Below, one piece after another: positions 45,754-55,140 of a stretch of 64,000 nucleotides of DNA. This DNA is from Aeromonas sp. FDAARGOS 1405 (GTDB lineage: Bacteria > Pseudomonadota > Gammaproteobacteria > Enterobacterales > Aeromonadaceae), in assembly GCF_019048265.1 (NCBI RefSeq), contig NZ_CP077311.1, forward strand, positions 2,737,001 to 2,801,000. The letters run 5' to 3'. Position 1 is the stretch's first letter. Each line of letters begins with the position of its first letter. The notes beneath the pieces are model-generated. The model was given only the letters and a program-made list of their open reading frames with translations, did no database searches and was not told where the DNA came from. The position numbers and the translations under genes were made by a program.

Positions 45754-47274
45754 TCAGTGATCGCCAATATAGACATCCTTGTTCTGCTCGCGGATTTCGA
45801 GGAACTTGTCCAGATTGGCCATCATCAGCTCGACCAGCTGGGGGTCGAAATGCTGCCCCTTCTCCTCTTCAATCAGGGCCAGCACCTTGTCCAGCGGCCA
45901 CGCTTTCTTGTAGCAGCGATCCGAACCCAAGGCATCGAACACATCGGCCAGTGCCACGATCCGTCCTTCCAGTGGGATATCGGCCCCCTTCAAACCGCGG
46001 GGATAACCGCTGCCATTCCACTTCTCATGGTGATTGCCTGCTATGGTGGCGCCAATCTGGAACAACGCCAGATCGCTGCCGGAGAGCATATCCTGACCGA
46101 GTTGGGCATGAGTTTTCATGATCTCCCACTCTTCCGGGGTCAGCTTGCCCGGTTTGTGCAAAATGGCATCGGGAATACCCACCTTGCCAATGTCGTGCAG
46201 TGGTGAGGCCCGTTTAACCAGCTCGCTCTGCTCTTCGCTCATCCCCAGCAGATGGCAGAAAAGCTCGGTGTAGAGCGCGACCCGTTTGACGTGTAACCCT
46301 GACTCCTTGGAGCGGGTTTCGACCAGTTCGCCGATGCGATAGATGATCTCCCGCTGGTTGTCGGCGATCACCTCGTTGAGCCGGATATTTTCAAGTGCCA
46401 CTATGATGTTTTCGGTAAACAGGGTCAGCAGGCTGGTATCGATCTGACTGAGCTGGCGAGTGGTCTCGATATGAAACAACAGGTGGTGGCGCGGGTTTTG
46501 GCAGTAGAGCACCATCTGGTTGGTGTTGTAGATATTGCAGCCCCGGGTCATGGCCTGACGCAGTATCTCGGGTGCCTCTGTCAACCGCACCGGGGGATGA
46601 CCTGGCAGCAGGGGCTCCAGCAGTTGATCCTTCACTTCGTAGGCATATTGTTTTACATCGTAAATCTGGGTCTCTCCCAGATGGAGCAGGGCGCTCAGCT
46701 GCTCTTGGGCGCCTTCGACAAACTGACGCAGCGCCCGTTTCTCAAAGATCCCCTTGGAGGCCTCAATGACTTTTTCCAGCCCTTGCCGGTTGCTTTCCAG
46801 GGTGCGGATATCCCGATAGGAGCGCAGGCTGGCACGCAGCAGGGTGCGCAGCTTCTGGGAGGTGAGCTCGGTTTTATCCTTGTAGTCGTTGATGTCGTAG
46901 TTGGTCACCACGTCATCTTCCGGCGCTTGGCCGGGTTGGCCGGTACGCAGCACGATTCGTACCATCTTGTTTTGCAGCTCTTCACGGACATATTTGACGA
47001 CATCAAGACCGGCGTGATCGACCTCCATCACCACGTCCAGCAGCAGCAGTGCAACATCCGGGGTGGTGGCCAGCAATTTTTTTGCCTCTGCTGCCGAATA
47101 GGCATGCAGAAACTCGATGGGACGATTGTCAAACTCGAATTTGTTTAAAGTGATCTTGGTGATGCGATGCACTTCCGGTTCATCGTCAACAATCATCACC
47201 CTCCAGCCTGCTTGCTGCGCGTCGGGGAGGGAGAGCTCGTCATCATCAATAATCAGGATCTGGTCATCCATCAT
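45754..47274 (-). CDS. Response regulator with HD-GYP phosphodiesterase domain
   Basis: 506 residues (or 505 from the second of two adjacent ATGs at 47271). Receiver domain at ~25-160 (MIVDDEPEVH, phosphoacceptor Asp in LLLLDVVMEVDH), a DUF3369-like sensory domain (~165-310) and a complete HD-GYP domain (~315-490: HDIGKVGIPDAILHKPG and GSGYPRGLKG). HD-GYP enzymes hydrolyse cyclic di-GMP to lower its level, favouring motility over biofilm. There is an additional short DDD-containing N-terminus (ILIIDDDELSLPD). No cognate histidine kinase lies next to it. Confidence 0.92.
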   Translation of the reverse strand: MMDDQILIIDDDELSLPDAQQAGWRVMIVDDEPEVHRITKITLNKFEFDNRPIEFLHAYSAAEAKKLLATTPDVALLLLDVVMEVDHAGLDVVKYVREELQNKMVRIVLRTGQPGQAPEDDVVTNYDINDYKDKTELTSQKLRTLLRASLRSYRDIRTLESNRQGLEKVIEASKGIFEKRALRQFVEGAQEQLSALLHLGETQIYDVKQYAYEVKDQLLEPLLPGHPPVRLTEAPEILRQAMTRGCNIYNTNQMVLYCQNPRHHLLFHIETTRQLSQIDTSLLTLFTENIIVALENIRLNEVIADNQREIIYRIGELVETRSKESGLHVKRVALYTELFCHLLGMSEEQSELVKRASPLHDIGKVGIPDAILHKPGKLTPEEWEIMKTHAQLGQDMLSGSDLALFQIGATIAGNHHEKWNGSGYPRGLKGADIPLEGRIVALADVFDALGSDRCYKKAWPLDKVLALIEEEKGQHFDPQLVELMMANLDKFLEIREQNKDVYIGDH

Positions 47275-47583
47275 ACAATCCTGTTTGGCATCCTGTGCTT
47301 ACATTAACTGCTTCACTAAGGATAGGAAACTTATTGAGAAATAAAATTTGATCTCGAAAAACTATGGTCGAAATAGGCAAATGGAACCCTGCGTGACAGT
47401 GTTGTTGTCCGGCTGCTTTCTTCGTCCAATCATGGGACTAGCGTGCATAAGCCCGTTTCTCTGTTCGGGGGCTGATGGTAGTGATTAGTGATGTTTGAGC
47501 CGGATAGACGAGAAATAATCGCATTTGATAGTGATTCCCATTTGTGTGTAGCATAGGCAACACACTCAACGAGGAGCCTCATT
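47275..47583. other. Divergent intergenic region, HD-GYP gene / siderophore reductase gene
   Basis: 309 bases without a gene. It holds the candidate Fur box at 47527-47545 near the siderophore-interacting protein gene and its strong ribosome site GAGGAG at 47571-47576. A short ORF of 79 codons runs antisense over its right end into the next gene and is not supported. Confidence 0.5.
47527..47545 (+). promoter_or_regulatory. Candidate Fur box before the siderophore-interacting protein gene
   Basis: GATAGTGATTCCCATTTGT matches 14 of 19 bases of the classical Fur box in the orientation GATAATGATTCTCATTATC. It lies 39 bases before the GTG start. Iron-repressed expression is expected for this gene class. 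Confidence 0.55.
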
Positions 47584-48387
47584 GTGTCCCCATCTCTGCC
47601 TCCCAATCGTCCCCGTCTGCTGACTGTCAAAGCCATTACCCAGATCACCCCCCATTTGCGTCGTATCACCTTTGGTGGCAGCGAACTGGCTGACTATCCC
47701 TTCACCTGCGGTGGGGCCCATATCAAGGTGATGCTGGCCCAGCCCCATCAGGTAGAGCCGGTGCTGCCTGCAATGACCCCGAGCGGCCCGCGCTGGAGTG
47801 ACCCGGCTGACAAGCCGGTGATCCGCACCTACACCATCCGCGCGTTTCGCCGTGATGAGCAGGAAATTGATATCGACTTCGTGCTGCACGGTGACGGCGG
47901 GCCCGCCAGCGCCTTTGCTACCCATGCCAAGCCGGGAGAGAAGGTAATCCTCTCCGGGCCGGGTGGTCCCAACCCTATGCTGCAACCGGCCGAGCATTAC
48001 TGCCTGGTAGGGGATCTCACCGCCTTGCCCGCCATCATGGCGATGTGCGAGGTGATGCCTGCCGATGCCAGAGGGGAAATTGCGATTCTGGTGCCGGATC
48101 AGGCCGATGCTCAGCCGTTGACGCTGCCGGTCGGGGTGCGCTGTCACTGGTTTGTCGGCGAGCCCGAGTCCAGCGGCCTGCTGGAGCATGTGATTGCTCT
48201 GCCGCTGGTGCGCGATGGTGGCTTCTTCTGGCTGGGTGGGGAAGAGGCGCTGGTGCTGCCGCTGCGCCGCCATTTTCGGTCTGTGCTCGAGGTGGATCGC
48301 CAGTCGCTCTACGCCGTGCCGTACTGGCGTCGGGGCAAGAGTGAAGAGGCCTATCACCAGACCCGTCACGATGTGATGGATAATTAA
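47584..48387 (+). CDS. Siderophore-interacting FAD-binding reductase (ViuB/SIP family)
   Basis: 267 residues, GTG start at 47584 with GAGGAG 7 bases upstream. The SIP pattern is clear: FAD-binding motif RTYTIRAF, DFVLHGDGGPASAFA, GEKVILSGPGG, and the NAD(P)H-side SIP domain with YCLVGDLTALPAI and C-terminal PYWRRGKSEEAYH. Such reductases release iron from ferric siderophores inside the cytoplasm. It stands directly before the TonB receptor and ABC transporter genes, with which it forms a functional uptake set. Confidence 0.92.
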   Translation: MSPSLPPNRPRLLTVKAITQITPHLRRITFGGSELADYPFTCGGAHIKVMLAQPHQVEPVLPAMTPSGPRWSDPADKPVIRTYTIRAFRRDEQEIDIDFVLHGDGGPASAFATHAKPGEKVILSGPGGPNPMLQPAEHYCLVGDLTALPAIMAMCEVMPADARGEIAILVPDQADAQPLTLPVGVRCHWFVGEPESSGLLEHVIALPLVRDGGFFWLGGEEALVLPLRRHFRSVLEVDRQSLYAVPYWRRGKSEEAYHQTRHDVMDN

Positions 48388-48424
48388 GCGGATGCGAAAG
48401 AATACCTGATTCACCCTTGCAAAT

Positions 48425-48443
48425 AAAAATGATTTGCATTTAG
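48425..48443 (+). promoter_or_regulatory. Candidate Fur box before the TonB receptor gene
   Basis: AAAAATGATTTGCATTTAG fits the Fur pattern at about 12 of 19 positions and overlaps a perfect dyad GCAAAT-N7-ATTTGC beginning at 48419. It is about 220 bases before the receptor ATG, with an intrinsic terminator in between, so its target promoter is not obvious. Confidence 0.45.
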
Positions 48444-48447
48444 TATT

Positions 48448-48482
48448 GCGCCGTCCCGATGTCAGTCGGTACGGCGCTTTTG
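48448..48482 (+). terminator. Intrinsic terminator after the siderophore-interacting protein gene
   Basis: GCGCCGT / ACGGCGC stem with an inner CCGA/TCGG pairing, followed by TTTTGTTATT. Confidence 0.7.
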
Positions 48483-48662
48483 TTATTGATGGCTGCGAGT
48501 GGCATAGCACAACGCAGGGCCTGCCGTGATGCACTGATGTTCGGGGTGATGGGGCATGGACGACTGTTCATGCCAATGAACTCCATCACTTTGCACCGGG
48601 TCTGGCGAGGTCAGACAGGGATGTCGGTGGTGTTGGCCTTGGTTGTTTTATGTGGAGTGTTG

Positions 48663-50633
48663 ATGATGCGTACATCATCCCGACGATTTGCAGTGCATCC
48701 GCTGGTGTTGTCCCTTTTTGCCCTGCCAGTTCTGGCCCAAGGGACTGCGCCTGTCGCCGCTCATGAAACTATGGTGGTGACGGCGACCAAAACCCGGCAC
48801 AGCGAGCTGACCGCCCCGGCCAGCGTCTCTGTGGTGACCCGGGCCGAGCTCGACAAGCTCAATGTCAATGATCTGACCGGCGCTCTGAAACAGTTGCCGG
48901 GGGTCAATATCAGCCCTGCGACCAGCTACGGCCGCAGCGAGATCAAGTTGCGCGGGCTGGAGGGGGATTACACCCTGTTGCTGGTCAATGGCCGGCGTAT
49001 CAGCTCCCGCGATGCCCTTACCTCCGGTTATGGCAATGATTTCGATCTTTCCGCCATCCCCATGGCGGCCATCGAGCGTATCGAAGTGATCCGTGGACCC
49101 ATCTCCTCCCTCTACGGCGCAGATGCGCTGGGTGGGGTGGTCAACGTCATCTTGCGTCAACCCGCGGAGAAGACCGAAGCGGCGGCCACCTATACCTTCA
49201 GTGACCCCACCGACGGTCAGGGGGGGACTATCAACAAGGCGAGCGCCTATGTGGGCGGGGCACTGATCGACAACAAACTGCTGGCCAACCTGGTGGTGGA
49301 AGGGAACCACAGAGATGCCTGGCAGAGCGAGCAGAGCATCAACCCCAAGGCTGATGCTATCGAGCAGCGTGAAAAGCTGGGGGTCCTCTCCAACGTCAAA
49401 TGGCTGATCGACGATCGTCAGGATCTGGATGTGGGGATGAACTACGCCAAAGACGATCGGGAGGCCCACTGGAACAACTACGGCCAGACGCCGCGCAATA
49501 TCCAGCAGATGGAGCGACTGGGGCTCAATGCCACCCACGTCGGCCGTTGGGATCAGTTCGACAGCCGGGTCGGCTATGCCTTCGAGCAGGTGGATCTCTT
49601 TGATGACTCCGAACTGATGACGGCGCTGAGCAAGACCAGCGGCGATGTGAGCCAGACCAACCACACCTTCGATGGCCAGCTGAGCGGTAATCTGGGCAGC
49701 CACCTGCTGACCAGTGGTGCCGAGTACCGCATCACCGAACTCAAGCATAACGTCAACCTCAAGGGGGGGGATGTCAGCGTCAACCAGAGCGCGCTCTATC
49801 TGCAGGATGAGTTTGGCTTTGGCGATCTGGCGTTGACCCTGAGTGGCCGGGTCGATCACCACGAGACCTATGGCACCGAGTTCAGCCCCCGTGGTTATGC
49901 CCTCTACAGCCTGGCTGACAACTGGGTGGTCAAGGGCGGCATTGGCAAGGCGTTCAAGGCGCCGACTATTGCCCAGTCCAACCCGGATTATGCGGTAGCC
50001 GCCTGTCGCGGTCGCTGCGCCGTGGTGGGCAACCCGGATCTGAAGCCGGAAACCGCCGTCAGCTACGAGCTGGGCACCGCCTATGATGGGTCGTTCTGGG
50101 GCGCCGGGGTTACCGCCTTCCACAACGATATCAAGGACAAGATCCAGAGCGAGGCATGGACCTCCACCTGGCGTCCGGCGGTGATGACCTATCAGAACGT
50201 CAGCAAGTCCCGCATCAAGGGGGTGGAGCTGAGCGGCTGGTTTGATATTACCGATGACCTGACCCTCTCCAGCAACGTCACCCTGATCTACGGGGAAGAC
50301 AAGACCAGCGGCAAGGATCTCTATCGGACGCCGGAGCATACCGCCAACGCTAAGCTGGAGTGGCAGGTCATCGAGAGCCTGAGTACCCAGCTGGGCTGGA
50401 ACTACACCGGCAGCCAGATCCTCCCGGTTCCGCGCATGAGCGGCACCACCTATGAGACGACTGCAGGATTCCACACCCTGGATGTCGGGGCAGTCTGGAA
50501 CGCCACCCGGGCACTGGATCTGAAGTTCGGACTCAACAACCTGACCAATACCAAGCGTGACTGGGTTGCCACCGAGGCCGATCAGATCCTCGACGGGCGC
50601 ACTGTCTATGCCGGTGTGGCCTACAAGCTGTAA
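48663..50633 (+). CDS. TonB-dependent outer-membrane siderophore receptor (CirA/IrgA type)
   Basis: About 656 residues from the ATG at 48663 (GGAG 6 bases upstream; a second ATG follows at once). Signal peptide (HPLVLSLFALPVLAQG), TonB box ETMVVTATK, plug domain (ASVSVVTRAELDKLN; LRGLEGDYTLLLVNGRR; IERIEVIRGPISSLYGADAL) and a 22-strand barrel ending VYAGVAYKL. The plug motifs are those of catecholate siderophore receptors; the exact ligand (amonabactin or enterobactin would be natural guesses in Aeromonas) cannot be read off. The four ABC transporter genes follow on the same strand. Confidence 0.9.
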   Translation: MMRTSSRRFAVHPLVLSLFALPVLAQGTAPVAAHETMVVTATKTRHSELTAPASVSVVTRAELDKLNVNDLTGALKQLPGVNISPATSYGRSEIKLRGLEGDYTLLLVNGRRISSRDALTSGYGNDFDLSAIPMAAIERIEVIRGPISSLYGADALGGVVNVILRQPAEKTEAAATYTFSDPTDGQGGTINKASAYVGGALIDNKLLANLVVEGNHRDAWQSEQSINPKADAIEQREKLGVLSNVKWLIDDRQDLDVGMNYAKDDREAHWNNYGQTPRNIQQMERLGLNATHVGRWDQFDSRVGYAFEQVDLFDDSELMTALSKTSGDVSQTNHTFDGQLSGNLGSHLLTSGAEYRITELKHNVNLKGGDVSVNQSALYLQDEFGFGDLALTLSGRVDHHETYGTEFSPRGYALYSLADNWVVKGGIGKAFKAPTIAQSNPDYAVAACRGRCAVVGNPDLKPETAVSYELGTAYDGSFWGAGVTAFHNDIKDKIQSEAWTSTWRPAVMTYQNVSKSRIKGVELSGWFDITDDLTLSSNVTLIYGEDKTSGKDLYRTPEHTANAKLEWQVIESLSTQLGWNYTGSQILPVPRMSGTTYETTAGFHTLDVGAVWNATRALDLKFGLNNLTNTKRDWVATEADQILDGRTVYAGVAYKL

Positions 50634-50641
50634 TGGCTGAA

Positions 50642-50667
50642 CGGGAGCCCGCATTGGCGGGCTTCCG
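50642..50667 (+). terminator. Hairpin after the TonB receptor gene
   Basis: 11-bp stem CGGGAGCCCGC / GCGGGCTTCCG, loop ATTG. No T-run follows, so it may only attenuate transcription into the ABC transporter genes. Confidence 0.55.
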
Positions 50668-50758
50668 CTGTTGTCAGGGGATCACCTCGGGTGACGGCTT
50701 TTATTTCAACCACATGTATTTCAACAACATGCGCATTGCCACCATAAGGAGTTAAAGG

Positions 50759-51775
50759 GTGTTTAGAGACCAGACCTCGCTGTTCTGGCTGGGATTGTTC
50801 CTCCTGTTTGTACTGCTTTCTCTTTCGCTCGCCACCGGTGCGGGTGTCTATGGTGCTCGCGAGGTGCTCGGCTACCTGATGGGGGATGCCCGCTGGGCTG
50901 GCGACGAGAAGCTCGCCATGGTGCTCAATACCTTGCGACTGCCGCGCACCCTCTGCGCCATGGTGGTCGGCGCCTCTTTATCTCTGGCTGCCTCCTTGTT
51001 GCAGAGCGCGACCCGCAACCCGCTGGCGGAACCCGGTCTGCTGGGGGTCAACGCCGGGGCCGTCTTTGCGCTGGTGGTGGGGCTCACCTGGTTCGGGGTG
51101 GAGTCCGCCTACGGCTATCTGCTCTGGGCCGGACTCGGCGCGCTGCTCGGCAACGTGATTGTGCTGGGGCTCGGCATGATGATTGGCCGCTCCAATCCGC
51201 TGAAGCTCATTCTGGTCGGGGTGGCGCTCTCCGCCACCTTCGGCGGTCTCTCCAGCTTTCTGCTGCTCTCCAACAAGATGGTGCTGGAGCAGTACCGCTT
51301 CTGGAACCTCGGCTCCCTGTCGGCGGCCAACCTCGATGCCATCATTGCCGTGTTGCCCTTCGTGCTGGCGGCGTTTGTCATCACCCTGCTGCTCTGTCGC
51401 CAGCTGACTCTGATGCAGATGGGGGACAGTCAGGCCCAGGCGCTGGGGATCCGGCCCAACCGGGTGCGAATTGGCGTGCTGTTGGCCGCCACCCTGTTTA
51501 CCGCCAGTGCCATCGCCATCGCCGGCCCCATCGGCTTTGTCGGCTTTCTGGCCGCCTACTGTGGCCGACTGGTAGAGCCGGTAAAGCTGTCGGTGCAGGT
51601 CTGTTTCTCCGCCCTGTTCGGCATGCTGTTTCTGCTGTTGGCCGACATTCTGTCGCGCTGGCTGATCCAGCCGTTCGAGTTGCCAAACGGGGTCATTCTG
51701 GCCCTGATCGGTGCACCAGTGCTGATCGCCATCGTTCATCGCGGGGGCTTTCGCACCCTGCTGACCGTCAAGTGA
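50759..51775 (+). CDS. FecCD-family ferric siderophore permease, first subunit
   Basis: 338 residues, GTG start at 50759 with AAGGAG at 50746-50751. About nine to ten membrane helices; family signatures RLPRTLCAMVVGASLSLAA and RNPLAEPGLLGVNAGA are seen, as is GPIGFVGFLAAYCGRL. FecCD permeases form a heterodimer in the inner membrane; the partner is encoded 7 bases downstream, then the ATPase. It carries ferric siderophore from the periplasmic binding protein. Confidence 0.93.
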   Translation: MFRDQTSLFWLGLFLLFVLLSLSLATGAGVYGAREVLGYLMGDARWAGDEKLAMVLNTLRLPRTLCAMVVGASLSLAASLLQSATRNPLAEPGLLGVNAGAVFALVVGLTWFGVESAYGYLLWAGLGALLGNVIVLGLGMMIGRSNPLKLILVGVALSATFGGLSSFLLLSNKMVLEQYRFWNLGSLSAANLDAIIAVLPFVLAAFVITLLLCRQLTLMQMGDSQAQALGIRPNRVRIGVLLAATLFTASAIAIAGPIGFVGFLAAYCGRLVEPVKLSVQVCFSALFGMLFLLLADILSRWLIQPFELPNGVILALIGAPVLIAIVHRGGFRTLLTVK

Positions 51776-51782
51776 GGGTCTG

Positions 51783-52820
51783 ATGCGTACACCTACCGAT
51801 ATGCTCTGCCTGCGGGCCGGCAACCGCTCTTTGCTGCTCCATCTGCCGAGCTGGCGCTGGCTGGCGCTGCTGGCCATGGTGCTGCTGGCGCTGGGTCTGC
51901 TGGCCCTGAGCGTTGGCGGCGGCAAGCTCGGCTTTGCCGGGGTGGTCAACACTCTGCTGGGGGAGGGGACCCGGCTTGAGCAGCTCACCCTGTTCAAGAT
52001 CCGGTTGCCGCGCATCCTTGGAGTGGTGGTGGCGGGGGCGGCCATGGGGCTCTCCGGCTGTCTGGTGCAGACGCTGGTTCGCAACCGGCTGGCCACACCC
52101 GACATGGTGGGGGTCAACAACGGGGCCTCTCTGGCCATCATCGTCTTCTCCCTCTACCTGACGATAGGCAGCTGGCCTTGGTGGGCGGCCCCCATCGGCG
52201 CCATCTTCGCGGCGCTGGTGCTCTATGCACTTTGCCGCAAACCGGGTGAGCAGGGCTATCTGTTCGTGGTGATCGGCATCGGCCTCTCCGAACTGTTCGA
52301 GGCGCTCGGCCAGTTCGTGATGTCCACTCAGGCCCTGCTGCACCTGAGCTCTCTCTATCTGTGGAATATGGGCAGCTTTATCGCCGTGGGGTACAGCACC
52401 ATCACCCCCATCGCCATCCTGTTGCTGCTGCTCTGCCCGTGGATCGTCTATCTCTCCCGCTCGCTGGCGGTGCTGCGCTTTGGCCCCGAGATGGCCAGAG
52501 GGCTTGGCGTCAACGGCGATCGGGTGCAACTGGGCATTCTGGCCCAGGCCGTTCTGGTGGCGGCGCTCGGCACCGCCATCGGCGGCCCCGTGGTCTTTAT
52601 CGCCATGGCGGCCCCCATTCTTGCCTCCTGGCTGGTGAAAGACCGGGTGGTGCCGCTCTGGCTGGCGGCGCTCAGCGGCGCCTTGCTGCTGCTTGCCAGC
52701 GATACCCTGGTTCGGGGGCTGGCCAGTCCCCACGAGGTAGCGACCGGCATCATGACCCGCATTCTCGGCGGCCTGTTGCTGCTGTTTCTTCTTGTTAACG
52801 ATCGCCAGAGGGCTGACTGA
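51783..52820 (+). CDS. FecCD-family ferric siderophore permease, second subunit
   Basis: 345 residues. Signatures FKIRLPRILGVVVAGAAMG and RNRLATPDMVGVNNGA equal those of FepG/FecD-type permeases; multiple hydrophobic helices throughout, with GPVVFIAMAAPILA near the end. Its TGA overlaps the ATG of the ATPase gene by one base, so the transporter components are translationally linked. Confidence 0.93.
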   Translation: MRTPTDMLCLRAGNRSLLLHLPSWRWLALLAMVLLALGLLALSVGGGKLGFAGVVNTLLGEGTRLEQLTLFKIRLPRILGVVVAGAAMGLSGCLVQTLVRNRLATPDMVGVNNGASLAIIVFSLYLTIGSWPWWAAPIGAIFAALVLYALCRKPGEQGYLFVVIGIGLSELFEALGQFVMSTQALLHLSSLYLWNMGSFIAVGYSTITPIAILLLLLCPWIVYLSRSLAVLRFGPEMARGLGVNGDRVQLGILAQAVLVAALGTAIGGPVVFIAMAAPILASWLVKDRVVPLWLAALSGALLLLASDTLVRGLASPHEVATGIMTRILGGLLLLFLLVNDRQRAD

Positions 52821-53623
52821 TGACGCTCACCGTAAACCGCCTCCACTTCGCCTATCAGCAGACCCCCATTTTGCGGGACATCTCTTTCAGCGTGCCGAGA
52901 GGCAAGCTGGTGGGGATCGTCGGCCCCAACGGCTGCGGCAAATCGACCCTGCTCAAGCTGCTATCCGGACAGATGAAAGCCCAACGCGGCGAGATCCTGC
53001 TCAAAGGCAAGCCGCTTGCCAGCTACCCCATGAAGGGGCTGGCGCGGGAGCTCGCCTATCTGCCCCAGCGGCCGACCCTGCCTGCCGGCATTCTGGTGGA
53101 GCAGTTGGTGCAGTATGGCCGCCACCCTCATCAGGGCTGGTTCAATCAGTGGGGTGAGGAGGATGCCCGCATGGTGCGTATTGCCTGCGAGCGGATGCAG
53201 CTTGAAAGCATCTGGCAGCAGAGCGCAGCGTCCCTCTCCGGCGGGCAGGCGCAGCGGGCCTGGCTTGCGATGATCCTGGCGCAGGACAGCGACATGGTGC
53301 TGCTCGACGAGCCCACCAGCGCCCTCGATATCGGTCACCAGACCGAGGTGATGGAGGCGATCCATCGCATCACCGCCGAGGGCAAAACCGTGCTGCTGGT
53401 GATCCACGATCTGGCGATGGCGGCCCGCTACTGTGACGAGCTGATCGCCATCGGCGAGGGGACCATTGCCGCTATGGGCCCGGCCCGGGAGGTGGTGACC
53501 AAGGATCTAATCGACCGGCTCTACCAGACCAGTGTCGACATTCTGCATGCCCCCGGCGACGGGGCGCCCATTATCGTGCCCCGTCGCCACGAACATGGCC
53601 GCACCCTGCGTTCGGCGAGTTGA
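52820..53623 (+). CDS. Ferric siderophore ABC transporter ATPase
   Basis: 267 residues. ABC motifs are complete: Walker A GPNGCGKST near residue 35, Q-loop LPQRPTLPAG, signature LSGGQAQR, Walker B MVLLDEPTSALD, and switch His in LLVIHDLAMAARY. It belongs to the FepC/FhuC group that drives siderophore import. Same operon as both permeases. Confidence 0.95.
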   Translation: MTLTVNRLHFAYQQTPILRDISFSVPRGKLVGIVGPNGCGKSTLLKLLSGQMKAQRGEILLKGKPLASYPMKGLARELAYLPQRPTLPAGILVEQLVQYGRHPHQGWFNQWGEEDARMVRIACERMQLESIWQQSAASLSGGQAQRAWLAMILAQDSDMVLLDEPTSALDIGHQTEVMEAIHRITAEGKTVLLVIHDLAMAARYCDELIAIGEGTIAAMGPAREVVTKDLIDRLYQTSVDILHAPGDGAPIIVPRRHEHGRTLRSAS

Positions 53624-53703
53624 GTCATATGGGCCTGCTCTGTGGGCCCGCCGAGTATATTCACGCGGCCGATTATCCGGGCCGTGCAACGAGAAGGAGT
53701 GAG

Positions 53704-54624
53704 ATGATGAAGCGTTTTGCCGCCCTGGCAGCAGCCATCCTGATGCTGGCCGCGCCGCTGGTTCAGGCGCAGGAGATGCGTGAAGTGACTGATGCGTTTG
53801 GCCAGAAGGTGCAGGTGCCAGTTCAGCCAACGCGGGTGGTGGTGCTGAGCGAGCTCGAACTCGACAGCACCCTGACTCTGGGGCTGACCCCCATCGGCGC
53901 CGTCAATGGCCGTGGTCAACCCACCTTGCCCCGCTACTTGCTGAACAAGGCGGGCATGGGGATCCAGGTGATCGGCGATCTCGACAGCCCCAATCTGGAG
54001 TCGCTGATTGCGCTGGAGCCCGACCTTATCCTGACCGGCCAGACCCGTCCCGAGCTGCTGACCTTGCTGGGGGAGATCGCGCCGACCGTGGTGACCAGCA
54101 AGTGGGGTGAGCCGTGGCAGGATAGCTTCCGCCGCACCGCCCACACCCTCAACCGCGACCAGCAAGGGGATACTTTCTTGCTGCAGTATGCCGAGCGGCT
54201 GACTCAGGCCCGCAGCAAGCTTGCCAAGCATCAGGGGGAGAGCATCAGCATAGTGCGCTGGAACCCCAAGGGGCCGAGCTTTATGTATCAGGGCACCTTT
54301 GCCAGCAGCGTAGTGGAGTCGATGGGGCTGGTACGCCCAAGCAAGCAGCAGGGTACTGGCGCCCCCCACTCACCGGCGCTGAGTCTGGAGTCCCTCAATC
54401 TGCTGGATGCTGACTGGCTGGTGGTCGGTACCCTGAGCGCCACCGGTGATGCGGTGGATGCCATGCGTCAGGCGGAGCAGACCCCGGCGTTCCAGCAGCT
54501 GCCGGTGATCAAGGCCAAGCGCTTTGGCGCCGTGGACGGATCGCTCTGGACCTCCAGCGGTGGCCCGCAGGCGGCCCTCAAGGTGATCGAGGATGTGGAG
54601 CAGTTGCTGGCAACCCGCAGCTGA
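53704..54624 (+). CDS. Ferric siderophore periplasmic binding protein
   Basis: About 306 residues from the first of two ATGs (53704, 53707), with AAGGAG at 53693-53698. Signal peptide AALAAAILMLAAPLVQAQE, then the class III binding-protein pattern of FepB/FecB: VTDAFGQKVQVPVQPTRVVV, LGLTPIGAV, NLESLIALEPDLILTG. Single helix linker expected between the lobes. It captures ferric siderophore in the periplasm and delivers it to the two permeases encoded upstream. Confidence 0.92.
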   Translation: MMKRFAALAAAILMLAAPLVQAQEMREVTDAFGQKVQVPVQPTRVVVLSELELDSTLTLGLTPIGAVNGRGQPTLPRYLLNKAGMGIQVIGDLDSPNLESLIALEPDLILTGQTRPELLTLLGEIAPTVVTSKWGEPWQDSFRRTAHTLNRDQQGDTFLLQYAERLTQARSKLAKHQGESISIVRWNPKGPSFMYQGTFASSVVESMGLVRPSKQQGTGAPHSPALSLESLNLLDADWLVVGTLSATGDAVDAMRQAEQTPAFQQLPVIKAKRFGAVDGSLWTSSGGPQAALKVIEDVEQLLATRS

Positions 54625-54671
54625 GTGCCATGCGCACCAGAGGTTGACCACATGAACAGGTTGATCAAAAG

Positions 54672-54697
54672 AAGAGGGAGGCTGATGCCTCCCTCTT
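54672..54697. terminator. Bidirectional terminator between the siderophore operon and cusF
   Basis: 11-bp perfect stem AAGAGGGAGGC / GCCTCCCTCTT with loop TGAT, between convergent genes. Confidence 0.8.
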
Positions 54698-54742
54698 GCG
54701 TTGTCACTCTCTATCGTGACCTCTTCGGCGAGCCAGAGCCGT

Positions 54743-55096
54743 TTATTGCGGTTGGATGGCTGTCACTGTGAGCTTGCCGCTCTGGCTTTCGGCATGAAAG
54801 TGGATGGCATCCCCCACCTTGAGCCCCTTGAGTTGGGCCGGATCTACCACTCGAAAGACCATGGTCATGGGGGGCATCTTGAGGTTCTCGATCGCCTCGT
54901 GCTTGATGCCGACCTTGCCGCTCCCCTCATCGAGGCGGGTAATGACCCCCTTGGTCATCACCATTGCGCCCTGTTCGCTCATCTCACCTGTCTGGCTCAT
55001 CTCGTGCCCTTCATGGTGCATCATCTCTTCGGCTTGCAGGTTGGTCTGGGTGGCAAGGCCAAGCAGCAATGTCAGGGTCAGCGTTTTGTAGTTCAT
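54743..55096 (-). CDS. cusF: CusF-like periplasmic copper/silver chaperone
   Basis: 117 residues: signal peptide (LTLTLLLGLATQTNLQA), a Met/His-rich linker (EEMMHHEGHEMSQ) and the CusF beta-barrel with GVITRLDEGSGKVGIKHEAI and the metal site MPPMTMVFRV. CusF hands Cu(I)/Ag(I) to CusB and CusA. Last gene of the - strand efflux operon, 44 bases after cusA. Confidence 0.9.
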   Translation of the reverse strand: MNYKTLTLTLLLGLATQTNLQAEEMMHHEGHEMSQTGEMSEQGAMVMTKGVITRLDEGSGKVGIKHEAIENLKMPPMTMVFRVVDPAQLKGLKVGDAIHFHAESQSGKLTVTAIQPQ

Positions 55097-55140
55097 GATG
55101 GTTTCCTTATCGTTCAGTCAATATGGATCGTGAAATCGGG

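Noticed and set aside
48675..50654. 659-codon open frame on the - strand opposite the TonB receptor
   Set aside because: Antisense shadow; receptor plug and barrel motifs are all on the + strand.
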